In this document: positions 1-6,951 of the stretch, one piece after another | Position numbering within the stretch: the first letter of the stretch is position 1 | How the letters are laid out: each line of letters starts with the position of its first letter | Virus record (IMG/VR): IMGVR_UViG_3300023257_000065 | Span: 1 to 36,051 of that record | DNA: 36,051 nt | Origin: a virus | Strand: one strand, 5' to 3' | Program-made: the position numbers and the translations under genes | Notes under the pieces: model-generated | The model's input: only the letters and a program-made list of their open reading frames with translations | Database searches by the model: none | Told to the model about the DNA's origin: nothing

Positions 1-627
1 CCCGTTATTGTCCGCCGTGCCAGTCACAACGATCACATCTCCCGCTTGTAGTTGAGCGTAGATGGTTCCCCCGGCTGCGTTCTCAGTAATCGAGCCTTCG
101 CCAGTGGCACCCACGTTCACGTCAACGGTGACTGCATGAGCCGCAATTGGATTGTAGTCACTGGTATAGACGGATGCAGAGTCATCGTACAAGATGCCCT
201 CGTAGGCAGACATATAACGGTAATCCACTACTGCGCCGTTCTTGAAGAACGCGGGGTGCAAGCTAAAGCCCGGCAGGGGAATCGCTGAAATGTCCCAGCT
301 ATGCACGTTGGCTGCATACGAATACCGCAAGTAGAACTTGGGTATCTCTACCATTACCTGTCCATCGGTTCCAGTTAGATCTGATGCTGTCAGACAATCC
401 GCTTTTAGGGTACTGTCAGTGGCACATAGGTAGTACAATATGACGCCATCGTCTCCCATAACGCAGCGTTTCATGCTACCTTGAATTGCCAGTGCTGCAC
501 TGCCAGGTGAACTTCCTGTCACCACTCCCGCTAATGTCCCGGTGCGCCCGTAGGCGTCGGTGCTCTCGTTCCAGGTCAAGCCGCAGTATAAGCGGCTGTC
601 TTGTCTACCTCGTCCTCGTATTGGCAT
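1..627 (-). CDS. Tail fibre / tail structural protein, partial (N-terminal 209 residues)
   Basis: The frame is open for 209 codons from an ATG at 627 to the left edge, so the C-terminus is missing. A GGAGAG SD lies just upstream. The stretch with MKRCVMGDDGVILYYLC, DGQVMVEIPKFYLRYSY and HSWDISAIPLPGFSLHPAF, followed by a YRYMSAYEGILYD motif, resembles a recurrent tail-fibre/baseplate-associated domain seen in many phages (recognised from memory, not searched). It is the last visible gene of a leftward structural operon, 9 bases after the upstream structural gene. The likely role is in the virion, perhaps host contact. The domain assignment is good; the exact fibre role is inferred. Confidence 0.75.
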   Translation of the reverse strand, partial: MPIRGRGRQDSRLYCGLTWNESTDAYGRTGTLAGVVTGSSPGSAALAIQGSMKRCVMGDDGVILYYLCATDSTLKADCLTASDLTGTDGQVMVEIPKFYLRYSYAANVHSWDISAIPLPGFSLHPAFFKNGAVVDYRYMSAYEGILYDDSASVYTSDYNPIAAHAVTVDVNVGATGEGSITENAAGGTIYAQLQAGDVIVVTGTADNNG

Positions 628-636
628 AATTCTCTC

Positions 637-1671
637 CTATACCCACGCAATAATTTCAACGATAGTACCCGGGATAGCTGACCCCAGATATAATGTGCTG
701 GGAGCGGCTTCCTGATTTAAGTCGAATGAATAGTAATAATCTCCCGCTTTCAGTGTGATCCATGGAGCGGCTGGTCCAGCTACGTGTCCAGTCACGAACG
801 CAGCCCGAATAGCCACATCGGTCCGGGCCTGAAACTCAAATGCCCTGCAATTAGCTGGCATAGCCTGTGAGTATTCCGTGTCGGCTACCGTTAGTGTCAC
901 GTTGTACGTCACCGGCGTAGCCGTCACTGGGTCAGCCCACACCTTATTGGTCGTCCCTGGCGTGGTCTGGTCTATCTTCACGCTGATAATGCTAATCAGC
1001 AGCTTGACGATACCACGCAGATATTGTTGAACTGAGCCAGCTGCATCAGTTACTACCGCAGCACCAGTAGTTGTGCCAAGTGCTGCATTATCACCATCTG
1101 CCACGGTAATACCAATCTTAGCCGCAACGAGGGTAACCAGACCTCGTAGGTACTGTTGGACTGTGCCGACACCGTCAGTTACTACTTTCGCGCCGGTAGT
1201 TACTCCAATAGTTGCTCCAGCTCCTCCACTAGTAACTACAGTAGCATCTACTGGAACCGACGCCTGATCACTGGGTAGGACCACCGGAAACGACTCGGTC
1301 ATAGCCTTCTGGCCCTTAACACTGTCAAAGCCATCTACATCAGCAACGTTGACCTTTCCCAGATCTCTAGCTACACGATCTGAGACGTCCACTTGCTCAC
1401 TATCAAGTGTTACAGGAACATCTCCTTGACCCGTAGCATCTACAGGAACAGGATTTGCGTTGTTTACGTCAGCGTCACCCACTTGTTGGTTTGCATTAGT
1501 TGATAGACGTAAATCTGGTGTTACCTCTGCTCTGTCATCCGTTATACCATCCTTGAGCTCGATGGCTCCAATTGAAATCTCTCCCGCTGCTAGAGACACT
1601 GGCAGCGTAGCTATATAATTACCATTCTCGTCAACTAGTCTGACGATCCTAACAAAATCGTCTGCAGCCAT
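637..1671 (-). CDS. Phage structural protein with internal repeats (putative tail/baseplate)
   Basis: The start is the ATG at 1671, preceded at 5 bases by GGAGG; a longer frame to 1710 has no better SD. The 344-residue product opens with FVRIVRLVDENGNYIATL and has a low-complexity middle rich in V, D, T, A and G. It contains two similar segments, VVTDGVGTVQQYLRGLVTL and VVTDAAGSVQQYLRGIVKL, separated by about 40 residues. Such VTDA-x-LRG repeats are familiar in phage tail and upper-baseplate proteins. The C-terminal third (from about residue 245) looks like a beta-sandwich. The gene starts on the last base of the methyltransferase stop codon, so it is probably translationally coupled. A virion role is inferred. 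Confidence 0.7.
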   Translation of the reverse strand: MAADDFVRIVRLVDENGNYIATLPVSLAAGEISIGAIELKDGITDDRAEVTPDLRLSTNANQQVGDADVNNANPVPVDATGQGDVPVTLDSEQVDVSDRVARDLGKVNVADVDGFDSVKGQKAMTESFPVVLPSDQASVPVDATVVTSGGAGATIGVTTGAKVVTDGVGTVQQYLRGLVTLVAAKIGITVADGDNAALGTTTGAAVVTDAAGSVQQYLRGIVKLLISIISVKIDQTTPGTTNKVWADPVTATPVTYNVTLTVADTEYSQAMPANCRAFEFQARTDVAIRAAFVTGHVAGPAAPWITLKAGDYYYSFDLNQEAAPSTLYLGSAIPGTIVEIIAWV

Positions 1672-2207
1672 TATAACCTCCGTAGAAATGCTGTACGAGC
1701 TACATCCCAACGAGTAAAGCCAAGCTCTACAGCTGTATCAACAGCACAGAGGTAGTAGTCCCTCTCTGTATCGTCAAGAATGATTACACCCCCATGCTTG
1801 ACACGGTCCAATGAGTTTAGGAGCGACAAACGACGTGCTCGACCATCTACCATGACAACGTCGAAGTATTCAGTTGGAAACATCCTAATCGTACGGGCGT
1901 ACACATCAAGCCTACGAAGCGGGTCAGCACCTGCTGCAACCCTCTCCTGGATTAGCATCAACGTTAGCCTGTTCCACAACTCCGGCTCCTCGTCGTCGAC
2001 GAACGCCCGTACCTTGTTGTACCAGTCCGGCCAGTGCTCGACCGCTATGACCTGTGCTACCCTCCGCGTTGCCCAAACAGTCGATGCTCCACAGCCATAC
2101 TCAAATACTCGAGCGGTCGGAGTATACAGCTTCTCCATCTCGGGTACAATCTCATCCTCGATCCATGGGATCTTATCCCGCCAAGCTATTCCGCCATTCA
2201 TTACCAT
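1671..2207 (-). CDS. Class I SAM-dependent methyltransferase
   Basis: The 178-residue protein has a Rossmann motif I FEYGCGASTVWA at about residues 36-47, an acidic motif II at VIAVEH, and later FDVVMVDG and GGVIILDD strands typical of class I methyltransferases of the type found beside glycosyltransferases. The substrate cannot be told from sequence. The ATG at 2207 overlaps the previous stop by one base (TAATG) behind GGAGG, and the gene's own stop overlaps the next start in the same way. Its position between a glycosyltransferase-methyltransferase fusion and fibre genes suggests modification of a glycan or virion protein rather than DNA; this is inference. Confidence 0.8.
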   Translation of the reverse strand: MVMNGGIAWRDKIPWIEDEIVPEMEKLYTPTARVFEYGCGASTVWATRRVAQVIAVEHWPDWYNKVRAFVDDEEPELWNRLTLMLIQERVAAGADPLRRLDVYARTIRMFPTEYFDVVMVDGRARRLSLLNSLDRVKHGGVIILDDTERDYYLCAVDTAVELGFTRWDVARTAFLRRL

Positions 2208-4021
2208 TATAACCTCCTAGTAACTGATCCACGATCAGAGGTAGCTACATCCAGCAACACATGCCACCGATCTCCAGCTCCTCCGTAGTACTCTGAGTGT
2301 TTAACGTCGAAGTGCCTACTCACAACTTTCTGCCACCACTCAAGACCGCGAAGGTTCTCGTTCCCGAAGTCTCGTGTCGGATAGTAAATCGACGGCACCG
2401 AAAACACTACTCGGTCTGCCGCCCCTAACTGCTGTCCAATGATCTTAAGCACGTCGTGAACCTTGAAATGTTCAAGCAGGCCCTGGTGGTAGATAACGTC
2501 TGCCTGGTGCCCGTTTAACTCAAAAGTGTCTCCCGAAATTATCTGGGGTACTACGCCGAGCTTCTCAAGTACTTTTGTCGCTTCTACAATAACCTTAGGG
2601 TCGTTCTCTATCGCCGACACACTAAAACCGCAAGCACTTAAAGCGGCGAAAAACGATCCGGTACCCACTCCAGTCTCAAGTAGTTGACTCGACTTCGGAA
2701 AGGTTTCGACAATGTAGTCGAAGAACCGCTTGTGGTGCTCCTGTATGTGTCGAACTGGCCTAAGGTCTACCTCGCCCTCACTGCTGTAGAAACCGGCCCA
2801 CGACTTCGACAGCTGCGAACGCTTCGACGGCTTACTAGTAACACCCTCAAGAGCATCCAGAATCTTCTGGCCCACTCGCTCTGGCGAGTACTCACGGCGA
2901 TACCGCTCCGAACCCTTAAGGGCTCTCTCTGCAGCAACCTCTCGATTACTGTAAAGCTCACGTAAGGAGTCAACAGCTGCATTCCAATCCGGAATACACC
3001 AGTCTCCACCATAGCAGCTGGGGGCTTTAACTACCTTACGGGTAGGGATCGCTACAACGTCTCCAGAACTACATATCGATCCGTACCCAGTATTGTCTGT
3101 AATAATACTTGGTAACCCGAGGGCTACTGCTTCGCGGCCTGGCCGGCCCCAACCTTCTCCCTTTGACAAGAATAACCCAACGTCTGCACTCCGTGCAAAC
3201 GAGACTAGTTGTTCGAACGACCAGGTCTCGTTGATGATCTCAACACGGTCGTCGGTTACCTGTGGAAAGTCTCCCGGCTCCCCACCGAACCATCCCGAAT
3301 GCGTCTTAATCTTGAGCCGACAGTCAGGATACTTACTCCGTGGAAATGCCTTCTGAAACACCCCAATCATCTCCCGCGGGCTCTTCAACACCGTCATCAT
3401 CGCCCACGAAACGACTACGAACTCTTTCCGATCGTGCTGCTCCCAGAGCGGCGCCTCGTAAAACCGATGCGCTGCACTTAACTCTACCACCTTAATCGGT
3501 GAATACACATTGGACCGCTTCCACACCTGCTTGCACCACTCACTCGGCGTTAGAAGGAGGTCCAGCTCGTTTATCTGCCACGTCCACTGTGGATGCACCT
3601 CCGCAGGCCTATCTGTTTCCCACATCGTCAACCCTACACGGTACTCCGTCGGCAAATGCTGAAACTCTCCGGCAGTTGCAAAACACAGTCCTACCTCATG
3701 CGTTCCTACACCTGGGCGGCTAAGTAGCTCAAGTACTCTTGGGTGGAGCCCTTTCGGCTCTACCTCCCATAAGTTTCTCACGGTGAGAGCTACTCCGAGC
3801 GAATCCCATCCCACCACAAGGTCCTCAGCCTGTGACCCATAGCCCTCACAGCTTCTAAACGGTGCCAAGAAGTACAGATTCGGACCCAAGGGCTCAAATG
3901 AGTACCCTGGTCTGTTCCCAATTGCCTTGGCGACTCTCTCCGGAATATCGTGCCTTCCCCGAGGTATCACGTATCCATCCCACACTTGGGTTATACCAGT
4001 CTCGTTGATAACTACGCTCAC
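2207..4021 (-). CDS. GT4-like glycosyltransferase fused to a C-terminal methyltransferase
   Basis: The preferred start is GTG at 4021, 5 bases after GGAGG, giving 604 residues; an in-frame GTG at 4108 adds 29 Gly/Arg-rich residues but lacks a well-spaced SD. The N-terminal two thirds is a glycosyltransferase family 4-like fold: LTMWETDRP, LLTPSEWCKQVWKRS, then the nucleotide-sugar-binding region GLFLSKGEGWGRPGREAVA with the characteristic acidic residue, and LPSIITDN. After a linker, a class I methyltransferase begins with SQLLETGVGTGSFFAAL and contains VIYHQGLLEH. The fusion suggests that a sugar is transferred and then methylated. The acceptor is unknown; fibre genes follow downstream, so virion or surface glycan is plausible, and modified DNA is an alternative. 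Confidence 0.82.
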   Translation of the reverse strand: MSVVINETGITQVWDGYVIPRGRHDIPERVAKAIGNRPGYSFEPLGPNLYFLAPFRSCEGYGSQAEDLVVGWDSLGVALTVRNLWEVEPKGLHPRVLELLSRPGVGTHEVGLCFATAGEFQHLPTEYRVGLTMWETDRPAEVHPQWTWQINELDLLLTPSEWCKQVWKRSNVYSPIKVVELSAAHRFYEAPLWEQHDRKEFVVVSWAMMTVLKSPREMIGVFQKAFPRSKYPDCRLKIKTHSGWFGGEPGDFPQVTDDRVEIINETWSFEQLVSFARSADVGLFLSKGEGWGRPGREAVALGLPSIITDNTGYGSICSSGDVVAIPTRKVVKAPSCYGGDWCIPDWNAAVDSLRELYSNREVAAERALKGSERYRREYSPERVGQKILDALEGVTSKPSKRSQLSKSWAGFYSSEGEVDLRPVRHIQEHHKRFFDYIVETFPKSSQLLETGVGTGSFFAALSACGFSVSAIENDPKVIVEATKVLEKLGVVPQIISGDTFELNGHQADVIYHQGLLEHFKVHDVLKIIGQQLGAADRVVFSVPSIYYPTRDFGNENLRGLEWWQKVVSRHFDVKHSEYYGGAGDRWHVLLDVATSDRGSVTRRL

Positions 4022-4022
4022 A

Positions 4023-4118
4023 CTACCTCCGCCGCCCTTTCTTGGGCGGGCAACTTCCCCGTCTTCGCCCTGTTCGTGGGCCTGCGCCCCTCGGCCCTGT
4101 TCCGTCACCGTTTGGCAT
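4023..4118 (-). CDS. Short basic leader ORF translationally coupled to the glycosyltransferase
   Basis: An ATG at 4118 sits 8 bases after a perfect AAGGAGGT (4134-4127), the best SD in this stretch. It opens a 31-codon frame rich in G, R, P and K, ending PPKKGRRR. Its final codons GGCGGCGGAGGTAG contain the SD of the glycosyltransferase, whose GTG begins one base after the TAG. This geometry argues for a leader peptide with coupled translation. It is in a different frame from the long ORF that overlaps it. It may be only a translation platform rather than a functional peptide. Confidence 0.5.
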   Translation of the reverse strand: MPNGDGTGPRGAGPRTGRRRGSCPPKKGRRR

Positions 4119-4156
4119 TTCTACTTACCTCCTTCGCTTACTAGTCTAATTTGCTT

Positions 4157-4191
4157 CTCCTACTGCGTAGCACAGGGGTGTAGGAGTTTTT
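4157..4191 (+). terminator. Intrinsic-terminator-like hairpin, antisense to the late operon
   Basis: CTCCTAC (4157-4163) and GTAGGAG (4180-4186) form a 7-bp stem followed on the plus strand by TTTTT. No plus-strand gene precedes it, so it may stop antisense transcription. On the minus strand it is a hairpin preceded by A residues, in the gap between two genes. Confidence 0.4.
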
Positions 4192-4245
4192 GCCATCGAA
4201 CCGGAAACCTCCGTGCCGCGAATCGAAAAACCCGTGCCTGACCGA

Positions 4246-5325
4246 CTATGTTGCCGCGCTGTCTGCACTATCCGAAGTAGGTAGAAACTCGCTGAGTAGT
4301 TCCGACAGATCATCATCATCGCCGACGAACGTACACTCAGGCGGCAGTGGCTGCATTACCCGCGGCTCCGACGTAGGTGCTGGCGTCGGCGGAGGCGCAG
4401 TTGTTGCCCAGTCAGATTGGTCAGATTGGTCAGATTGGTCAGATACTGTTTGGAGAGGCTGGTCGGGGTCGGGAACTCGGCCCAGGTCCTGAACAGTAAA
4501 GGACCCGTCGATGACGTCAACGGGGGTTGCCTCGGGAGGTGTGACGTCAGCGACGGGCTGTGGTGGTGCGAGGTTGTCGATGTTGCCGTTGTTGATCGTT
4601 ACGTTGTGCTGTACTAGTGTGCGTAGGCTTGGGAGCTGGATGGATTCTAGGTCAGAGATTACCTCGGTGCCGCGAACGTGGTTGGGTAGTTTCCCCATCG
4701 ATTGCGCTGCGCGGGTGTATTGAGTAAGCATTGACCAGTATACAGCGATCATTTCGTTCACAGTAGCAGCAAAGCCTCCCCGCCGTGCTGGTCGTCTACT
4801 CAGGACCGATGCTTGCCCAATCTGGTTGCCTTGCTGGCCGCCCTGCCCACTTTGGCCGCCTTGCTGACTGCCCGGCTGCTGACGTCGAACGACGCCAGGC
4901 TTCCCCGGAACCATGAGTTCGTCTCCACCTGTGTTGGCAATGCGCTCCTCGGTCTGAAGCGCGGCGGATAGGCGAGACTCTTGGGTTCGGATCGTCTGGG
5001 CCATCTTGAGCATGACGTCCACCTCGACGGTAGCGCCGGCAAGTTCCGTCTCCATGTTGGTTGCCGGTAGGAGGGCACCCTCGGGGACTCGAACTCGGAC
5101 GCGTTCAACATCACCCTCGGCAATGTAGGTCCGTCGATTGGACGCCAGGAAATCGACAATGCGGTCATTTGTCCATCCCGAACGCACCATGGCAGCAATT
5201 GCACCCTCGATCACTGTAGTGATGGGGGTCCGACCCGAACTTTGGCTAGCCAGTTCAGCGACGTCCTGGCCCCGAACATCTTGGTTGTGTAGCTGAATTG
5301 TTTGGGTTGTCACATCTGCCCCCAT
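4246..5325 (-). CDS. Unrecognised protein, first gene of the leftward operon
   Basis: The product is 359 residues from ATG 5325, which has no good SD; a GTG at 5313 behind GGGGG is an alternative start. I do not recognise it. Residues about 30-75 look helical (AAMVRSGWTNDRIVDFLASN). A Gln/Gly-rich low-complexity stretch lies near 155-175, a helical segment follows (FAATVNEMIAVYWSMLTQY), and the C-terminus is Pro-rich and acidic. The SDQSDQSDQSDW run comes from a 9-base tandem repeat. As the first late gene it might act in packaging (small-terminase-like) or assembly, but nothing in the sequence proves this. No signal peptide or membrane segment is visible. Confidence 0.6.
   Translation of the reverse strand: MGADVTTQTIQLHNQDVRGQDVAELASQSSGRTPITTVIEGAIAAMVRSGWTNDRIVDFLASNRRTYIAEGDVERVRVRVPEGALLPATNMETELAGATVEVDVMLKMAQTIRTQESRLSAALQTEERIANTGGDELMVPGKPGVVRRQQPGSQQGGQSGQGGQQGNQIGQASVLSRRPARRGGFAATVNEMIAVYWSMLTQYTRAAQSMGKLPNHVRGTEVISDLESIQLPSLRTLVQHNVTINNGNIDNLAPPQPVADVTPPEATPVDVIDGSFTVQDLGRVPDPDQPLQTVSDQSDQSDQSDWATTAPPPTPAPTSEPRVMQPLPPECTFVGDDDDLSELLSEFLPTSDSADSAAT
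4412..4444. repeat. 9-base tandem repeat inside the coding sequence
   Basis: TCAGATTGG is repeated three full times plus a partial fourth copy. Read on the minus strand in frame it encodes SDQ triplets. The unit length is a multiple of three, so copy-number changes would keep the frame. Confidence 0.85.
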
Positions 5326-5380
5326 TTTGGCTGGTGCTGGTGGGTGCTTTTTGTTCTAAATTTCTATATCTTATATATAT

Positions 5381-5409
5381 ATTATACCCGCAATTTCGGA
5401 AAAAAGCAA
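5381..5409 (-). promoter_or_regulatory. Candidate sigma70-type promoter for the leftward operon
   Basis: On the minus strand TTGCTT (5409-5404), a 17-base spacer and a perfect TATAAT (5386-5381) stand about 56 bases upstream of the ATG at 5325. The -35 matches the consensus only in TTG. The surrounding DNA is very AT-rich, so chance matches are likely. Confidence 0.4.
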
Positions 5410-5416
5410 TAGGGTT

Positions 5417-5497
5417 TGTGCTCAATTTAGTGATACGTTTTCGGTGAGAACTCTTGAACGTTTGTTAGGTCAGGTAGGCAACAAGAGATTGAGCACA
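5417..5497. repeat. Two-part inverted repeat in the divergent region
   Basis: TGTGCTCAAT (5417-5426) is perfectly complementary to ATTGAGCACA (5488-5497). Inside it CTCTTG (5451-5456) pairs with CAAGAG (5482-5487). The two right-hand arms are contiguous while the left-hand arms are 24 bases apart. It could be an operator, an RNA structure or an origin element. Confidence 0.6.
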
Positions 5498-5659
5498 CAG
5501 TAAAAGTACCATCCGACGATATTGTCAATTCGGGGGGTGTAGTATTTATAATATATATATATTATAATATATATAATAAATAAATAAATAATATAATTTA
5601 TATATTATATAAAGAACTGTTTGCATAACTATTAACTATCTGGTCGTCTGTGTTTCTTA

Positions 5660-5688
5660 TCTATTCTAATAGGGAGGTCTGTTATAAG
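5660..5688 (+). promoter_or_regulatory. Weak candidate extended -10 promoter for the rightward operon
   Basis: TGTTATAAG (-10 TATAAG at 5683-5688 with a TGn extension) resembles the TGTTATAAT of the stronger promoters further right, but the -35 position reads TCTATT and does not match. It is the best plus-strand candidate before the first rightward gene. Confidence 0.3.
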
Positions 5689-5785
5689 AAGAAATTTCTA
5701 ACTGTTCGTTAACTATCGATTGATATTAAAACTGTAACGTCTAATGTTGAGATATTCTATATCTCAGAAAGAGAGAAGATTTATC

Positions 5786-6016
5786 ATGGGTAGTATGAAA
5801 GTTTCGTTAATAGAGTTTCTTTTCAATCTAGTAAAATCGGGTCGTTCAATATCTATTCTATCAATTAATGATCACGTTAATGATAGATTTTATGATATAG
5901 GTCTTCATCATGATCGAATTATGATGAGATCTATAAACGAAGATGATAAGCTAATCTATCAAGTGTTCTATCACGAGATCATCGATTGGCAAGATGATCA
6001 GATTATTATGAAATAG
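5786..6016 (+). CDS. Small unknown protein, first rightward gene
   Basis: The ATG at 5786 is chosen because the upstream AGAAAG box lies at exactly the same distance as in the next gene, although here the box is degenerate (AGAAAGAGAGAAGAT). The 76-residue product is acidic/hydrophobic and ends VFYHEIIDWQDDQIIMK. Its end resembles the C-terminus of the gene at 6195 (FNWRSVKSVSFNDDDITVKV), so the two may be distant paralogues. No known family is recognised. Coding sequence and flanks are distinctly AT-richer than the rest of the early arm. Confidence 0.65.
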   Translation: MGSMKVSLIEFLFNLVKSGRSISILSINDHVNDRFYDIGLHHDRIMMRSINEDDKLIYQVFYHEIIDWQDDQIIMK

Positions 6017-6023
6017 AATATAT

Positions 6024-6112
6024 AGATCTCTCGTAAGAGAGATCTTATAAGATAGCTAGAACGCAGCCGTTATAGCTATCTTATAAGATTAGTACTGTAC
6101 TAATCTTATAAG
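6024..6112 (+). promoter_or_regulatory. Three tandem stem-loops, two mutually exclusive
   Basis: Stem A is AGATCTCTC-GTAA-GAGAGATCT (6024-6045), a 9-bp stem with a GNRA-type loop. Stem B has 15-bp perfect arms 6044-6058 and 6073-6087. Stem C has 16-bp perfect arms 6080-6095 and 6097-6112. The 3' arm of B and the 5' arm of C share CTTATAAG (6080-6087), so both cannot form fully at once. A further 8-bp stem (6128-6135 with 6146-6153) lies before the SD of the next gene. There is no T-run, so this is not a plain intrinsic terminator. Confidence 0.75.
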
Positions 6113-6194
6113 GATTTGCTGATATAAAATCTGTAGCAATTCTGTTACAGATTATTAACACCATGTCATATCCCAGAAAGGGGGTGATAACAAA

Positions 6195-6428
6195 ATGACT
6201 TACAACCTAGCCGTGGAGAGAGTTATCAACTCTCTCGTGCAGGAGACTGTTACACTTATGTGTGATAGTTTCTTAGCAGAGGGTCTTGTTGTAAGATATG
6301 CTGGTGGTAACTTTGCAATCTCTTGCAAAGGGATCGAAGTAGCTATCTTCAACTGGAGATCGGTTAAGAGTGTTAGCTTTAACGATGATGATATCACCGT
6401 TAAAGTAACCTCTTGCGATTTCCTCTAG
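6195..6428 (+). CDS. Small unknown protein
   Basis: The ATG at 6195 follows CCCAGAAAGGGGGTGATAA, an extended SD, at good spacing. The 77-residue product has no recognised motif. It begins with a helical segment and ends in a likely beta meander (VAIFNWRSVKSVSFNDDDITVKV). It may be related to the protein at 5786. It is flanked on both sides by overlapping stem-loops and shares its leader box with the next gene, so it looks like one unit of a repeated expression cassette. A host-directed early function is possible but not shown. Confidence 0.7.
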   Translation: MTYNLAVERVINSLVQETVTLMCDSFLAEGLVVRYAGGNFAISCKGIEVAIFNWRSVKSVSFNDDDITVKVTSCDFL

Positions 6429-6437
6429 GCCCCAATA

Positions 6438-6508
6438 GTAAGAGACCCGTAAGGGTCCTCTTACATGAGTGATGAAACGTCGCGTATTCATCACTCATGT
6501 AAGGGTCC
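6438..6508 (+). promoter_or_regulatory. Overlapping tandem stem-loops (second cassette)
   Basis: The first stem is GTAAGAGACCC (6438-6448), loop GTAA, GGGTC and TCTTAC (to 6464) with one bulged C. The second stem pairs TTACATGAGTGATGAA (6461-6476) with TTCATCACTCATGTAA (6487-6502), 16 perfect base pairs. TTAC belongs to both stems, so they compete. GTAAGGGTCC occurs twice (6449-6458 and 6499-6508), giving a further alternative pairing for the first left arm. Confidence 0.75.
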
Positions 6509-6559
6509 AATTGTGGATTCTTTATATCATGTCATATCCCAGAAAGGGGGTGATAACAA

Positions 6560-6763
6560 TTGAATAAGGACTGCCAACACAGCCTTCACCCCATAAAGGG
6601 GAGCAACGGCGACTACTCCGCCGTGTGTCTGAATTGTGGCGATGGTTTCCCTATCTCTAAGGAGACCTTCGACCTCTGGACCGCGACGATGTCACTGTCG
6701 TCCCTCCTTTGGGGGCAGCTGTCTAACTCTATAGGTGACCACAAGGTCGACCTAGGTATTTAG
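6560..6763 (+). CDS. Small zinc-ribbon-like protein, TTG start
   Basis: The TTG at 6560 follows the same AGAAAGGGGGTGATAACA leader as the gene at 6195, so TTG is the likely start. The 67-residue product contains C5-x-H7 near the N-terminus and a later CLNCG, which could bind one zinc. The rest is hydrophobic and helical (FDLWTATMSLSSLLWGQL). No family is recognised. The third stem-loop cassette follows it. Confidence 0.7.
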   Translation: MNKDCQHSLHPIKGSNGDYSAVCLNCGDGFPISKETFDLWTATMSLSSLLWGQLSNSIGDHKVDLGI

Positions 6764-6784
6764 AGTAGACGGCTCCAGGCCGCC

Positions 6785-6897
6785 GTACGGTGTAGGCGCT
6801 CCTATCCAGGAGATAATACCGTACACCACAAATAGAACCCTTAACAGGGGTTCTTATATGAGTGCTATAACGACACACTTATAGCACTCATGTAAGA
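6785..6897 (+). promoter_or_regulatory. Overlapping tandem stem-loops (third cassette)
   Basis: GTACGGT (6785-6791) pairs with ACCGTAC (6818-6824) around an inner CTCCT/AGGAG hairpin. AGAACCC (6834-6840) pairs with GGGTTCT (6848-6854). A long stem pairs 6852-6870 with 6879-6897, 19 pairs with one G-T. The second and third stems overlap at TCT. The long stem and its flank CATGTAAGAGTC are clearly related to the second cassette (CATGTAAGGGTC). Confidence 0.75.
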
Positions 6898-6951
6898 GTC
6901 TCTACCTACATTCTTTATACACACGTCACATCTAGAAAGGAGGTGATAGAC

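Larger units (their letters stand above)
5326..5785. other. AT-rich divergent non-coding region, possible replication origin or control region
   Basis: No convincing gene is seen in these 460 bases. They separate the leftward and rightward transcription units. They contain a bipartite inverted repeat (5417-5497), a long AT block (about 5540-5615) with the 22-base palindrome at 5546-5567, and tandem TAAA units. Such a block is easily melted, which fits an origin or a promoter hub. The origin role is inferred from position and composition only. Confidence 0.5.

Noticed and set aside
52-288. Plus-strand ORF at the left edge
   Set aside because: It is antisense to the tail-fibre gene, which has recognisable protein motifs; the plus-strand frame has none.
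4170-4240. tRNA-like sequence on the minus strand (GGTTCGATGGC)
   Set aside because: It resembles a T-loop, but the stem does not pair (G opposite G), and no matching acceptor stem or anticodon arm lies upstream.
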